Notes: generated from the letters alone by a model not told the origin. A stretch of 64,000 bases of DNA from Ensifer sesbaniae (GCF_013283665.1 NZ_JABEKU010000001.1:1302001-1366000); one strand, 5' to 3'. Shown: positions 32,577 to 42,120, counted from the stretch's first letter. A program made the numbers and translations.

Positions 32577-34793
32577 ATGTTCACGGGGCATTCGCGGCAT
32601 TGGCTGCCGCTCTCTATTCTTTGTATCGCGTTGTTTGTGCCGATGGCGGATGCATGGGCCGCCAAGCGCGTCGCGCTGTTGATCGGCAACGAGAAATATG
32701 AAGCGACGTCGCCGCTCAACAACCCCGCCAATGACGTGGAACTGATGAAGGCCTCCTTCGAGGACGCCGGTTTCGATTCGGTCACGACGGTGCACGACGT
32801 CGGTCGCCAGGACATGGTCAAGGCGCTGCGCGAGTTCGAGGATCTGGCGACCGGCGCCGAGGTGGCGATCGTCTACTATTCCGGTCACGGCATGGAGATG
32901 AACGGCGCGAATTTTCTGCTTCCCGTCGACGTGCGACTGAAAACGGACAAGGACGTCGAAGACGAGGCGATCGGCCTCGACCGGGTTCAGCGTTCACTCG
33001 AAGGCGCGACCAAGCTCAAGCTCGTCATCCTCGACGCGTGCCGCAACAATCCCTTTGAACAAAGCATGACGCGCTCGATCTCGACCAGGGCGGTCTCGCG
33101 GGGCCTTGCGCGCGTCGAACCGGAATCGGCCGACCTGCTCGTCGCCTTTGCCTCCAAGGCCGGCACGGTCGCACTCGACGGGGAGGGCAAGAACAGCCCC
33201 TTTGCCACGGCACTCGCCAAATACCTGACCGAGCCGGGCGTCGACGTTCGCATTGCGCTTGGCAAGGTGCGGGACGAAGTGGTGTCGGTCACCAATCGCG
33301 GCCAGGAGCCGTTCGTCTATGGGTCGCTCGGTGGGGCGCAGATCTTCCTCAATATCAAAGAGGTGAACATCAACATCACCAACAATGGCGGCCAACTCTC
33401 GCCAAACAGCCAATCGGAAGCAGCCGCCGACTGGCAGAATATTCGCGACCTCGCCGACAAGGATCTGATCGCGGCGTTCCTGGCGAAGCACGGGTCGGAT
33501 CCCGTGTACAGGATGCTCGCCGAAAAGAAGCTGAAACGCCTGACCGAGGCCGAGCAGACGTCGAGTGTCTCACCCGACGAGATTGCCTGGGAGGCGCTGA
33601 AGCAGTCGACCGATGCCGCGGCGTTGACGCGCTTTATCGAGCGCTATCCGGATAGCAGGCACAAGGCCGAGGCCGAGCAGCAGATCGCGGCGCTGGAACC
33701 GCAAAAGGGTCTCAACGTCTCGCCGACCGGCAAGGACACGCAGGCCTCGCGCGATTGCTACCTGCTCGCAGGCGAGCCGCAATCGATGCCGGGCTTCCTC
33801 GGGGTCAACTTCCTGAAGCTCGATTCCGAGCGGGCTTTGACCGCCTGCGCCCAGGCCGTCAACGAGAATCCGGACGATATGATGCTCGTCAACATGCTGG
33901 GTCGGGCGCAGGATGCCGGCCGCAATTATGTTGACGCGCGGCGCAACTACCGGAAGGCCGCCGACGGCGGCAATTTGTATGCGCTGACGAATCTCGCTTG
34001 GTTTTCAGTCTATGGGACCGATGGTCCGGTCGACGTCGACCAGGGCAAGCGCATGTTCGAGCAGGCAGCCATGGGCGGCAACGCCTACGGCCAGGCGTCC
34101 CTCGGCTGGCTCTACCGTGAGGGCTATGGCGGCATCACACAGGACTTTGCCGAAGCAGCCAGATGGTATGACCTGGCGGCCAACCAGGGTTATGCCAACG
34201 CGATGGCGACGATGGGGTGGTTCTACCGGGAAGGGCTTGGCCTTCCGAAGGACCTGGCGCAATCGCTGTCCTGGTACAAGAAGGCGGCCGAGAGCGGTGA
34301 CACCAATGCGATGTCCTCGCTCGGCTGGGCCTATCAAAACGGGTTGGGAACTGAGCAGAACTACAGCGAAGCGAAGGTCTGGTATGAGAAGGCGGCCAAT
34401 ATGGGCGATTCCTATTCCATGGCATTGCTCGGCTGGTTCTATGACATCGGCAACGGTGTCTCGCAGGACTATGTGCAGGCACGCACCTGGTATGAGATGG
34501 CAGCGAATGCCGGCAGCGCCTACGCCATGGGCAACTTGAGCCGACTTTATGATTACGGCCTCGGCACCAAAGCGGATGCGAAAGAGGCGGTTCGCTGGGC
34601 GGCGGCGAGCATCGAGGGTGGCGATCCGGCCAAGCTTGAAGAATTGCGGACGCAGCCCAACAATTTCACGCCGGACTTCCGCAAGGAAATGCAGGTGCTG
34701 CTTAGGGATCGCGGTTATTACGGCGGCCCGATTGACGGCGACTTCGGTGCCGCCACGCAACAGGCGATCGAGCGTCTCGCAGGCAAGTCTTGA
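32577..34793 (+). CDS. Secreted caspase-like (C14) protein with SEL1 repeats and C-terminal peptidoglycan-binding domain
   Basis: This is a 738-residue multidomain protein. A signal peptide (MFTGHSRHWLPLSILCIALF, cut near DAWA|AKR) precedes a caspase-like peptidase domain (about 28-260). The catalytic dyad is visible as H104 in YYSGHGMEMNG and C155 in ILDACRNNPFE. A TPR-like linker (about 290-400) follows, then five or six SEL1 repeats (about 455-690; GWLYREGYG, GWFYREGLG, GWAYQNGLG, GWFYDIGNG), and finally a short peptidoglycan-binding repeat (LLRDRGYYGGPIDGDFG). The start at 32577 is set by GGAGGG six bases upstream and by the signal peptide. It is likely a periplasmic or envelope-bound protease or scaffold; substrates are unknown. 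It is divergent from a PilZ gene pair. Confidence 0.87.
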   Translation: MFTGHSRHWLPLSILCIALFVPMADAWAAKRVALLIGNEKYEATSPLNNPANDVELMKASFEDAGFDSVTTVHDVGRQDMVKALREFEDLATGAEVAIVYYSGHGMEMNGANFLLPVDVRLKTDKDVEDEAIGLDRVQRSLEGATKLKLVILDACRNNPFEQSMTRSISTRAVSRGLARVEPESADLLVAFASKAGTVALDGEGKNSPFATALAKYLTEPGVDVRIALGKVRDEVVSVTNRGQEPFVYGSLGGAQIFLNIKEVNINITNNGGQLSPNSQSEAAADWQNIRDLADKDLIAAFLAKHGSDPVYRMLAEKKLKRLTEAEQTSSVSPDEIAWEALKQSTDAAALTRFIERYPDSRHKAEAEQQIAALEPQKGLNVSPTGKDTQASRDCYLLAGEPQSMPGFLGVNFLKLDSERALTACAQAVNENPDDMMLVNMLGRAQDAGRNYVDARRNYRKAADGGNLYALTNLAWFSVYGTDGPVDVDQGKRMFEQAAMGGNAYGQASLGWLYREGYGGITQDFAEAARWYDLAANQGYANAMATMGWFYREGLGLPKDLAQSLSWYKKAAESGDTNAMSSLGWAYQNGLGTEQNYSEAKVWYEKAANMGDSYSMALLGWFYDIGNGVSQDYVQARTWYEMAANAGSAYAMGNLSRLYDYGLGTKADAKEAVRWAAASIEGGDPAKLEELRTQPNNFTPDFRKEMQVLLRDRGYYGGPIDGDFGAATQQAIERLAGKS

Positions 34794-34962
34794 GACATAA
34801 GAGATAAAGGCGCCTCATTGCGAACGAGAATCAGACGTCGGCGGGTTCCGGCGCTTCCTGCTGAGCGGCAGGTGCCGCCTGTGGCTAAACGCGCACGCTT
34901 GCTTCTTGCCGGGCAGGCCCACGCGGAAAATGAGGGGAATTGCCGGAAAACGACAAAAAAAT

Positions 34963-34991
34963 CTTGCATTGGCCGTTGAGTGACACTAGTC
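34963..34991 (+). promoter_or_regulatory. Probable tRNA-Ser promoter
   Basis: CTTGCA (34963-34968) and CTAGTC (34986-34991) with 17 bp between them resemble rhizobial housekeeping promoters (CTTGAC/CTATAT type). The pair sits about 10 bp before the tRNA. Confidence 0.45.
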
Positions 34992-35001
34992 AGGCGCTAA
35001 C

Positions 35002-35091
35002 GGAGAGGTGGCCGAGTGGTCGAAGGCGCTCCCCTGCTAAGGGAGTATACCGGAAACGGTATCGAGGGTTCGAATCCCTTCTTCTCCGCCA
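35002..35091 (+). tRNA. tRNA-Ser (anticodon GCU)
   Basis: The 90-nt sequence folds as a class II tRNA. The acceptor arms are GGAGAGG/CTTCTCC. The D-arm segment is TGGCCGAGTGGT. The anticodon stem is CTCCC/GGGAG around the loop CTGCTAA, giving anticodon GCT, which reads AGC/AGU codons. A long variable arm (TACCGGAAACGGTA) and a T-arm with GGTTCGAATCC follow. CCA is encoded at 35089-35091. The minus strand here produces the well-known spurious peptides containing RRDSNPRYRFRY and GIRTLDT. Confidence 0.97.
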
Positions 35092-35108
35092 TCCCTTTCT
35101 TGTCCGGC

Positions 35109-35147
35109 CCGGAGACATAGGTAACAGAACGTACCTAAGACATGGGT
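35109..35147. repeat. Possible insertion-sequence end remnant downstream of tRNA-Ser
   Basis: GGAGACATAGGTAACAG, followed by CCTAAGACATGGGTGACA, resembles the ends of rhizobial IS481/IS3-like elements, where GGTGACA and ACATGGGTGACA are typical terminal sequences. No transposase gene is next to it. This is pattern recognition only. Confidence 0.35.
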
Positions 35148-35944
35148 GACAATCTCGTGCCGGACGGATTGTCGATGGTTTGCGATACCTTGCTTCCGTA
35201 AAGACAGTAATGATGGCTCCCGCCAACTTGGGATGGCGCAGCGAACCGAGTGCGGGAACCGATCCGTCGGCGCATCCCAAGATCCGCAAATTGTTTGGCG
35301 CAACGCCACCGGGCTTTCCGGCAAGTCGGTCAGACCGTCGACTCTCTCCCCTCTCTCGTGCGCGCATCAACTCTTTTCGAGATCTCTGTCGGTTTGTTCG
35401 CCCATTGACGTCTTCTTTCCTGCGGTCGGCGGCCGCGATTCTCGCTGGGTCAGAATCAAGGATGCGTTTCGTTTGCGAATCTCGGCATTGATTCTGATGA
35501 TTCTTTCGGTCTCGAACCGTCCGTCCCGTTCTCGTTTCCTGGAGAGATTGCTGTTTTAGCCGTTCGCCGCCGAGGTGGAGTCGGCATTTGTGGCCGCGCT
35601 TTCCCCCATTTTGGGCAGCTTTCTGCCTCTTTCTGAAACAGGCCGGGCGTGCGCGCCTTATGCTAAACCCCTGCCAGCAAAGGGTTTTCTTAATGGTTTG
35701 TTAATTTTCTCAAGGGGTCTGCGGCGATTTTGTGTCGTTTCAGCAACAGGGTTCGGCGAAGGGCGATGCAAAGCACGTGATCTCGCTAGTTGGACGTTGC
35801 GCCGATGATCCGGTCTTGTATTTTCAACTCCGGAAGCAAGGGCGGTTGATCGTCCGACTTCTTGAACGTTGGGGATGGGGCAGGGAAAGCTGTCCTTCAG
35901 CAAAATACCCAGACCCGTTTGAAACTTTTGACTGGAGGTCAGAA
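35148..35944. other. Long non-coding region before the porin gene
   Basis: About 800 bp with no frame I can support: several short frames exist but lack ribosome-binding sites and family features. Between 35640 and 35720 the sequence becomes A+T-rich (TTAATGGTTTGTTAATTTTC at 35691-35710), the most likely promoter area for the porin, which would give it a leader of 200 bases or more. Porin leaders are often targets of small RNAs. Confidence 0.4.
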
Positions 35945-36994
35945 ATGAACATCAAGAGCCTTCTTCTCGGCTCCGCTGCTGCTCTCGCAGCAGTCTCCGG
36001 CGCACAGGCAGCCGACGCAATCGTCGCAGCCGAGCCGGAGCCCATGGAATACGTTCGCGTTTGCGACGCTTTCGGCACCGGCTACTTCTACATCCCGGGC
36101 ACCGAAACCTGCCTCAAGATCGGCGGCTTCATCCGTTTCCAGACCTCGTTTGGTCGTGATGCTGCTGACAGCCGTTACCGCGAAGGTTTTGATCCGATCA
36201 CCGGCACCGACGCTTCCACGTCGGACTGGGATGCCTTCTCGCGCGCTTACATCTCGTTCGATGCCAAGAGCGACACCGAGTACGGCACGCTCACCGGCTT
36301 CTTCGCTGCTGAATTCAACGCCGACAACGACACCGACGAGGGCGACAGCTTCATCGACGTCGATGAAGCCTACATCCAGCTCGGCGGCCTCAAGGCTGGT
36401 TTCTTCTACAACTGGTGGGATAAGGGCCTGAACGGCGAAACCGACTCGCTCGGCAACGTCACCGAGTTCAACTCGGTCGCCTACCTCTATGACGGCGGTT
36501 CGTTCCAGGCTGGTCTTTCGATCGACGAACTCGAAGGCGCTACGACGAAGGCTAACGGCATCGGCGTTTCTGGTATCGTTTCGGCCTCGGTCGGCGGCGT
36601 TTCCTTCGACCTGCTCGGCGGTTACGACTCTGAACTCGAAGAAGGCGCGATCCGCGGCTTGCTATCGGCTGACCTCGGTCCGGGTGTCTTCCAGCTCGCT
36701 GGTATCTGGGCTTCGAACCCGAACGCTTACTGGGCTGCTTCCGAGTGGACCGTTGCAGCTTCGTACCGCTGGAACGCCACCGAAAAGCTCGCTATCACCC
36801 CCGGCGTTCAGTACTTCGACAACCTGCAGACCTCGCTGGTTGACTTCGGCAACGACGACGCATGGCGCGCTGGTGTAACGGTTGACTACAAGATCACCGA
36901 AGGTCTGGCGACCCGCGTTTCGGTTCAGTACGAAGATGCTGACGACGCTGACGACCAGGTATTCGGCTTCGTCCGCCTGCAGCGCGACTTCTAA
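35945..36994 (+). CDS. RopA-type outer-membrane porin
   Basis: This 349-residue porin has a signal peptide ending SGAQA|AD near residue 23 (MNIKSLLLGSAAALAAVSGA). The mature part begins with a VRVCDAFGTGYFYIPGTETC loop, seen here as VRVCDAFG and IPGTETCLKIGG, a signature of rhizobial porins (porin_2 family), and ends with an aromatic residue (RLQRDF) needed for outer-membrane assembly. Alternating beta-strands fill the rest. GGAGG lies 8 bp upstream. Codons such as GCT, GTT and CGT are more frequent than in neighbouring genes, as expected for a very highly expressed protein. A strong terminator follows. Confidence 0.95.
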   Translation: MNIKSLLLGSAAALAAVSGAQAADAIVAAEPEPMEYVRVCDAFGTGYFYIPGTETCLKIGGFIRFQTSFGRDAADSRYREGFDPITGTDASTSDWDAFSRAYISFDAKSDTEYGTLTGFFAAEFNADNDTDEGDSFIDVDEAYIQLGGLKAGFFYNWWDKGLNGETDSLGNVTEFNSVAYLYDGGSFQAGLSIDELEGATTKANGIGVSGIVSASVGGVSFDLLGGYDSELEEGAIRGLLSADLGPGVFQLAGIWASNPNAYWAASEWTVAASYRWNATEKLAITPGVQYFDNLQTSLVDFGNDDAWRAGVTVDYKITEGLATRVSVQYEDADDADDQVFGFVRLQRDF

Positions 36995-37021
36995 GATCGC
37001 CTGACTTTGGTCAGAAGAGAG

Positions 37022-37048
37022 AAGCCCGGCTTTCGAGCCGGGCTTTTT
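37022..37048 (+). terminator. Intrinsic terminator of the porin gene
   Basis: AAGCCCGGC and GCCGGGCTT form a 9-bp stem around TTTCGA, followed by TTTCG, 28 bp after the stop. Confidence 0.88.
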
Positions 37049-37162
37049 CGTTGTCTCGAAGCGTCGCAATGGGGTGGTCGTCTCAGTCAATCCTCGGCGG
37101 ATCTCCAACGGATGCACGCCAATGTCATGAAATTCGATCGTCAGCGCGTGCTGGGGCGCCGC

Positions 37163-38071
37163 TTAGGTCGAGCGCGGTTTGGCGCTGCCACAAATGCCGT
37201 CGAGAAAGGCGGAAACCGCTTCTCGAGGGCCGTCGAGATGCAGCAATGGCGCATGCCCCTGGCCTAGCGCGGTGAATTCTACCATTCCCGGATGCCGGTT
37301 ACGCATTTCCCTGATCGTTGCTTGCGAGAGGAGCCGTGAGTGCTCACCCCTGATAACCATGAGCGGGACCTCTGCCATGGCATCGAACTGGGGCCAGAGA
37401 TCGGGTAACGGCGTTTCAGCCGTCAGGCCCAGCAATTGCTGTCCGATTGCCGAGTCAAAATCGGCGACAGGCACGCCGCCTTCATCCCGATAGATCGCCC
37501 TTGCCATCTGCTGCCAATCGGAATCGCGAAGGATCGGGAAATCGTCCCCATGCAGGGCCTTCAGATAGTCGGGCGCTGCCGTCCAACTTACCGGTCCGGT
37601 TGCCCTGTTGAGATAGTCCCGGATGGCCATCAATCCCCCAATTTCGACCACCGGTCCGATGTCGTTGAGAATAGCGCCTTCGATCAAGCCGGGCGCGTCA
37701 CCGATCAAGCGGTGCAGGATCAGTCCCCCGCGGGACGTGCCGATGAATATGGCTTTATCGATAGCAAAATGGGCGCAGGCGGCGATGACGTCGGAGATTT
37801 CGATTGCAATCGCATAATGGCTCTTGTCGCCGTCTCGCTCCGAGTTGCCGCGGCCCCGATAGTCGAGGGAGACCACGGGATGTCCGCCCCCGGGCGAGGA
37901 TGCGACAAAGGTGGCGAGTTCGTGAAAATCGCGGCTGTTGCGCGTAAGCCCCGGCAGGCAGACGACTGGTATCGCCTTTGACGGCCGAGGCTCGGGACCG
38001 TAGGTCCGTGCGTAGAGTTGCAAGCCGCCGGTCCCGCAGAAGCGGTGTTCGCGAAACGCGCCTTGATCCAT
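37163..38071 (-). CDS. Alpha/beta-hydrolase
   Basis: This 302-residue cytoplasmic hydrolase has an oxyanion-hole region CLPGLTRNSRDF near 37-48, SLDYRGRGNS near 70, and the nucleophile elbow GTSRGG near 115 (Ser117-type). The C-terminal His is in LGQGHAPLLHLDGP near 280, and the Asp/Glu acid lies in the MVIRGEHSRLLS strand. The substrate is unknown. It is convergent with the porin gene. Confidence 0.87.
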   Translation of the reverse strand: MDQGAFREHRFCGTGGLQLYARTYGPEPRPSKAIPVVCLPGLTRNSRDFHELATFVASSPGGGHPVVSLDYRGRGNSERDGDKSHYAIAIEISDVIAACAHFAIDKAIFIGTSRGGLILHRLIGDAPGLIEGAILNDIGPVVEIGGLMAIRDYLNRATGPVSWTAAPDYLKALHGDDFPILRDSDWQQMARAIYRDEGGVPVADFDSAIGQQLLGLTAETPLPDLWPQFDAMAEVPLMVIRGEHSRLLSQATIREMRNRHPGMVEFTALGQGHAPLLHLDGPREAVSAFLDGICGSAKPRST

Positions 38072-38279
38072 CCTCAGTCTCCTTCAAAACCGGTCGGATC
38101 GTAGCCGTTGAAGGGGAAAGGGCAAGCGGTGATGTCGGAGAGCATTCTGGCGAGCGCCACAGGGCGTGCGGTCGCCAATCACACCTCGGGGAGCTACCGC
38201 GGCGATTCATCGTGATACTTCGGCAAGGAAACCATCGCTCTCACAGGACCGATGGCTGGTCATTAGGCATCATGCCTTG

Positions 38280-38774
38280 TCAGTAGGGCGAATAGCACTG
38301 ACGCCTTGGGCCGCCATAGGGCTGATAGGTATTGTCCCAGGCTCGATAGGACCGATAGCGTGCGTAGCACCAGCGCGTATGGGCGCTGCCACCGTTATAA
38401 TATCTCGGCTGACTCAACAAACCGCCGACGATCGCACCCGCGGCGAGACCACCGAAAAATGCGCCGAAATCATTATCGTGGTGGCGATAGTATCGGCGAT
38501 AACGGTCGCGATAATAGCCGTCCCGATAGTATCCGTGTCGATCCCAATCACGATAATAGCCGCGCCGGCCGCCGCGTTCGCAATAGGGGAACGGGCAACT
38601 GGGGCGATTCTTGCGCGCCTCGCCGCGCTCGTATGGGAACTGCACCTTCTGGACGTCGGTCGACTGAGAGGCAACCTGCGGAGCGGTGGGGAAGGCTTCG
38701 GCTGGCGGGACACTGCTCATCGCCGTCGCCAACGACAGGGCAATCATTGTCAATGTCTTCATCGCGCTCACCAT
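38280..38774 (-). CDS. BA14K-family secreted protein
   Basis: This 164-residue protein has a signal peptide ([21 protein letters not shown]). Its middle part is Arg/Tyr-rich with repeated YYRD motifs, followed by a Gly/Ala hydrophobic stretch ([17 protein letters not shown]), and the C-terminus carries the BA14K signature [19 protein letters not shown], seen as [12 protein letters not shown] and ending RQCYSPY. BA14K proteins, first described as Brucella immunoreactive antigens, have lectin-like properties. Two starts 12 bp apart (38774, 38762) are possible; the second fits the signal peptide better. Confidence 0.87.
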   Translation of the reverse strand: MVSAMKTLTMIALSLATAMSSVPPAEAFPTAPQVASQSTDVQKVQFPYERGEARKNRPSCPFPYCERGGRRGYYRDWDRHGYYRDGYYRDRYRRYYRHHDNDFGAFFGGLAAGAIVGGLLSQPRYYNGGSAHTRWCYARYRSYRAWDNTYQPYGGPRRQCYSPY

Positions 38775-38878
38775 TTTCCTTCAGGAAAGATCGGACCTTC
38801 AGGAAGGAAATGGCTGAAATCGTCGTTTGTGCCGGCAGCGTCTATCACAATTGCTTGATCGCGGCATCTGAACTCAAA

Positions 38879-40945
38879 CTATTGCCGCCCCATTCTCAGA
38901 TCTTCGACGATGTCGGCCGTCTGGCCGAGCCTCGACTTGTAGACCTGATAATTTTCCATGACCCGCTGCACATAGTTCCGCGTCTCCTGGAAGGGGATGC
39001 GCTCGATCCAGTCGACGACTTCGTCGATCGGCTTGCCGCGCGGATCACCGTAGCGGCCGAGCCATTCCGGAACCCGGCGCGGACCGGCGTTGTAGGCAAT
39101 GAAGGTCAGAATGTAGGAGCCGGCGAAGCTGCTGATCTGTTCCCCGAGATAGTGGGCGCCAAGCGTGGCGTTGTAGCCGGCGTCGCTGGTCAGCTTATCC
39201 TGCGAATAGGCAAGGCCATAGCGGCTGGCGACGCTCTTGGCGGTTCCCGGCATCAGTTGCAGCAGGCCGCGGGCATTGGCCGTCGAGATGGCTGCAGGGT
39301 TGAAGGCGCTTTCCTGTCGCGCGATGGCATAGGCCAGCGCCTTGCCGGAGCCGTCGATATTGGCGGTCGAAGGGATCACGCCGACCGGGAAGGCGAGGGC
39401 GGCGACATCGATGCCACGTCCGAATGCAATCTTGCCGATCTGGAGCGAAAGCTGATGGTTGCGGGCCTTCTCTGCCCGCGCCGAAAGCAGCGCGAGTTCG
39501 CCGGGACTGCTCAGTTCCTCGGCAAGCGCACGGTAGATACTGTCGGCGCGCCAGGCGTGGCCGGCGCCTTCAAGCCGGGTGATTGCACGCACCGCTTCAC
39601 GATTTTCAAATCTTGTTTGATCATCTGCCGTCGGAGCGGGGTAGGTGACGTTCAGGGTCTTGCGGCCAAGTCGGGCGGCGGCCAGTTGCCCATAGAATGT
39701 TCCGGGGTAGCGTGCCGCATTGGCGAAGCACTCGCTGGCATTGCCCGGTCCGCCCGCCTCGGCCGATCGGCCCAGCCAGTACCAGGCGCGCGAAGCGGAA
39801 AGCGGGCGGTTGGAGACCTCGAGGATACGGCGAAAATGGCGAGCGGCGGTCGCCGGATCTTCCATGCCGCGAAGCGCATACCAGCCCGCATGGAATTCGG
39901 CATCGACGACATCGGTCGCATCCGTTGCCAGATGACCGGCTGCGATCCGGTAGGCGCCCTTGAAGTCACCCGCGTCAAGCAGGCCCCGGCTGACCACGCG
40001 TTGTTCGACCCACCATTCGCCGGGGTTGATGAGCGCCCCTCTGTCCTTCGGCATACGGGCAAGCAACTTGGCTGCTTCCTCGTATTTCTTCTGTTTGCGC
40101 AGGAGCTCGATCTGAATGAAAAGATAGGCGGGATCCTTGCGCCAGGAAGGGTCGACCGCCGCGATCAGTGCCTCTGCCTTGTCACTGCCGCGGCTGACCG
40201 CTGCCCAGGCGCGATAGAGCGACTGCGCCTTGCCGAGGTCACCAAACCGTTCGGCTTGTTCGACACGGTTGCGATAGAGGAGCATGGCCATGCGTCGCTG
40301 GTGATCGGTGGGCGTCAACAGGCCGGAAAACTCCGCCAGGATCCGGGTCTCCATGTCCTTGTCGAGCGCGTCCCGTTGCCAAATTCCGCGCAACCATTTC
40401 GCCGCCGCATCCGTTTGTCCCCGGGCGACGAGCGCGCGAGCAAGGATGAGGGTTCCCTCGGTTGTCTCGGGCTGTGTGTTGCCAAAGGCGGCGAGGACGT
40501 CGGGTGCCGGCGGGTTTTCGCGATAGAGCGCCCGCTCCGAATTGGCGCGCAGGGATTTCAAGCCGGGCCAACCCTGTAGTTCGCGCTGGGCATCGGCAAT
40601 CTCATAGGAAGGAATGCCGCGCTGGCCGGAAACTGCAATCGCCCAGGTCAGGATGTGACGGTCGAGCGCGTCGCGGCTCATGGCGTTGCGCACGGCAATC
40701 GCGGCCGCGGGCTGCCGGTTGGAGAGGGCGTCGAGTCCCGCCTTCAGATCGCTGTCGATCGGCGCAGCGATTGCCGGAATGGCATTGGTGGTCTCGTCGG
40801 CAGCAACTTGAGCAGCCTTGCCAGATTTGTCGGGTCTATGCGTCGGGACCGGTATTCGTCCCGGCGTTTCGGAACCAAGCGCTGGCGATATAAGCAGCGC
40901 AGCGCCGATGATGGTGGCGGCGGGCAGGAAAATTGATCCGCGCAT
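38879..40945 (-). CDS. Soluble lytic murein transglycosylase (Slt-type)
   Basis: This 688-residue periplasmic enzyme cleaves the glycan strands of peptidoglycan. A signal peptide (MRGSIFLPAATIIGAALLI) precedes a long alpha-helical superhelix of about 450 residues, like the U-domain of Slt70, and a C-terminal SLT catalytic domain with the Glu in ARQESAFNPAAIS near 530 and LLQLMPGTAKSVA and FIAYNAGPRRVPEWL motifs. The start at 40945 is preferred; a longer frame lacks a signal sequence. It is divergent from dapA, another cell-wall gene. Confidence 0.93.
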   Translation of the reverse strand: MRGSIFLPAATIIGAALLISPALGSETPGRIPVPTHRPDKSGKAAQVAADETTNAIPAIAAPIDSDLKAGLDALSNRQPAAAIAVRNAMSRDALDRHILTWAIAVSGQRGIPSYEIADAQRELQGWPGLKSLRANSERALYRENPPAPDVLAAFGNTQPETTEGTLILARALVARGQTDAAAKWLRGIWQRDALDKDMETRILAEFSGLLTPTDHQRRMAMLLYRNRVEQAERFGDLGKAQSLYRAWAAVSRGSDKAEALIAAVDPSWRKDPAYLFIQIELLRKQKKYEEAAKLLARMPKDRGALINPGEWWVEQRVVSRGLLDAGDFKGAYRIAAGHLATDATDVVDAEFHAGWYALRGMEDPATAARHFRRILEVSNRPLSASRAWYWLGRSAEAGGPGNASECFANAARYPGTFYGQLAAARLGRKTLNVTYPAPTADDQTRFENREAVRAITRLEGAGHAWRADSIYRALAEELSSPGELALLSARAEKARNHQLSLQIGKIAFGRGIDVAALAFPVGVIPSTANIDGSGKALAYAIARQESAFNPAAISTANARGLLQLMPGTAKSVASRYGLAYSQDKLTSDAGYNATLGAHYLGEQISSFAGSYILTFIAYNAGPRRVPEWLGRYGDPRGKPIDEVVDWIERIPFQETRNYVQRVMENYQVYKSRLGQTADIVEDLRMGRQ

Positions 40946-41235
40946 CAAGAGGCTGTGTTCCCCGTGTCTCACATTCAACTGCCGCCGGATTGTCTGAGGC
41001 AAGACTAGCGGCCAATATTGATCATGGCAATCGTACCTTGTCGCCCAAGCCTGTGGCTGAGCGGGACCATTATGCGGGCCGAACGTCAAGCTTTTGCACG
41101 AAAACCGGCGTGAAATGCCGTGTCACGACGCTTGCCGCAGCCCCCTCACATGATTATGGTGCGGCAGTTTTTTAACCGTCGATTACGGCCAAAGCATGAG
41201 TGCATTTTGCACCTTTGTGCCGTCAGGAGTTGTGC

Positions 41236-42120
41236 ATGTTCAAGGGTTCCATTCCCGCTCTCGTAACACCGTTCACCGCGACCGGCGCGGTGGATGTGGA
41301 TGGTTTCGTCGCGCATGTGGAATGGCAGATAAAAGAAGGCAGCCATGGTCTCGTGCCGGTCGGCACCACCGGCGAGTCTCCGACCCTTTCCCATGACGAG
41401 CACAAGAAAGTCGTCGAACTCTGCATCGAGGCGGCCGCCAAGCGGGTGCCGGTGATTGCCGGCGCCGGCTCCAACAACACGACGGAAGCGATCGAGCTCG
41501 CCCAGCATGCCGAAAAGGCCGGTGCCGACGCGATCCTCGTTGTCACGCCCTATTACAACAAGCCGACGCAGAAGGGCCTCTTCGCGCATTATGCGGCGAT
41601 CGCCGAGAGCGTGAAGCTGCCGATCATCATCTACAACATTCCCGGCCGTTCGGTCGTGGATATGAGCGTCGAGACGATGGCGGCGCTCAGCAAGGCCTAT
41701 GCGAACATCATCGGCGTCAAGGATGCGACCGGCAAGATCGAGCGCGTATCCGAGCAGCGCATGGCCTGCGGCCCGGAGTTCGTGCAGCTTTCCGGTGAGG
41801 ACGCGACTGCGCTCGGCTTCAACGCCCATGGTGGTGTCGGCTGCATCTCGGTCACGGCCAACGTGGCTCCACGCCTTTGCGCCGAGTTCCAGGAGGCAAC
41901 GCTTGCCGGCGAATTCGCCAAGGCGCTCGCCTACCAGGATAAGCTGATGCCGCTGCACAAGGCGATCTTCATGGAGCCGGGTCTCTGCGGTGCGAAATAT
42001 GCTCTGAACCGCCTTGGCCGGATGAGCCGCACCGTGCGCTCGCCGCTGTTGTCGACGCTGGAGCCGGCAACCGAGGCAGCGATCGACGCGGCACTGAGGC
42101 ATGCAGGATTGATGAACTGA
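41236..42120 (+). CDS. dapA: 4-hydroxy-tetrahydrodipicolinate synthase
   Basis: This enzyme condenses pyruvate with aspartate semialdehyde, the first step of the lysine/diaminopimelate branch. It has 294 residues. The Schiff-base Lys is K162 in [13 protein letters not shown], the catalytic Tyr is Y133 in IYNIPGRSV, and the Thr/Thr/Tyr pocket ([10 protein letters not shown] near 43-52) is present. AGGAG lies 7 bp before the ATG. Its stop shares a base with the smpB start (TGATG), so the two are translationally coupled. Confidence 0.97.
   Translation: MFKGSIPALVTPFTATGAVDVDGFVAHVEWQIKEGSHGLVPVGTTGESPTLSHDEHKKVVELCIEAAAKRVPVIAGAGSNNTTEAIELAQHAEKAGADAILVVTPYYNKPTQKGLFAHYAAIAESVKLPIIIYNIPGRSVVDMSVETMAALSKAYANIIGVKDATGKIERVSEQRMACGPEFVQLSGEDATALGFNAHGGVGCISVTANVAPRLCAEFQEATLAGEFAKALAYQDKLMPLHKAIFMEPGLCGAKYALNRLGRMSRTVRSPLLSTLEPATEAAIDAALRHAGLMN

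Noticed and set aside
32577-34793. Defence-system reading of the caspase-like gene
   Set aside because: It carries a signal peptide and a peptidoglycan-binding end, and no defence partner genes are nearby, so an envelope role fits better.
34990-35370. Minus-strand frames across tRNA-Ser encoding RRDSNPRYRFRY and GIRTLDT peptides
   Set aside because: These are the familiar false proteins produced by translating the complement of tRNA-Ser genes.
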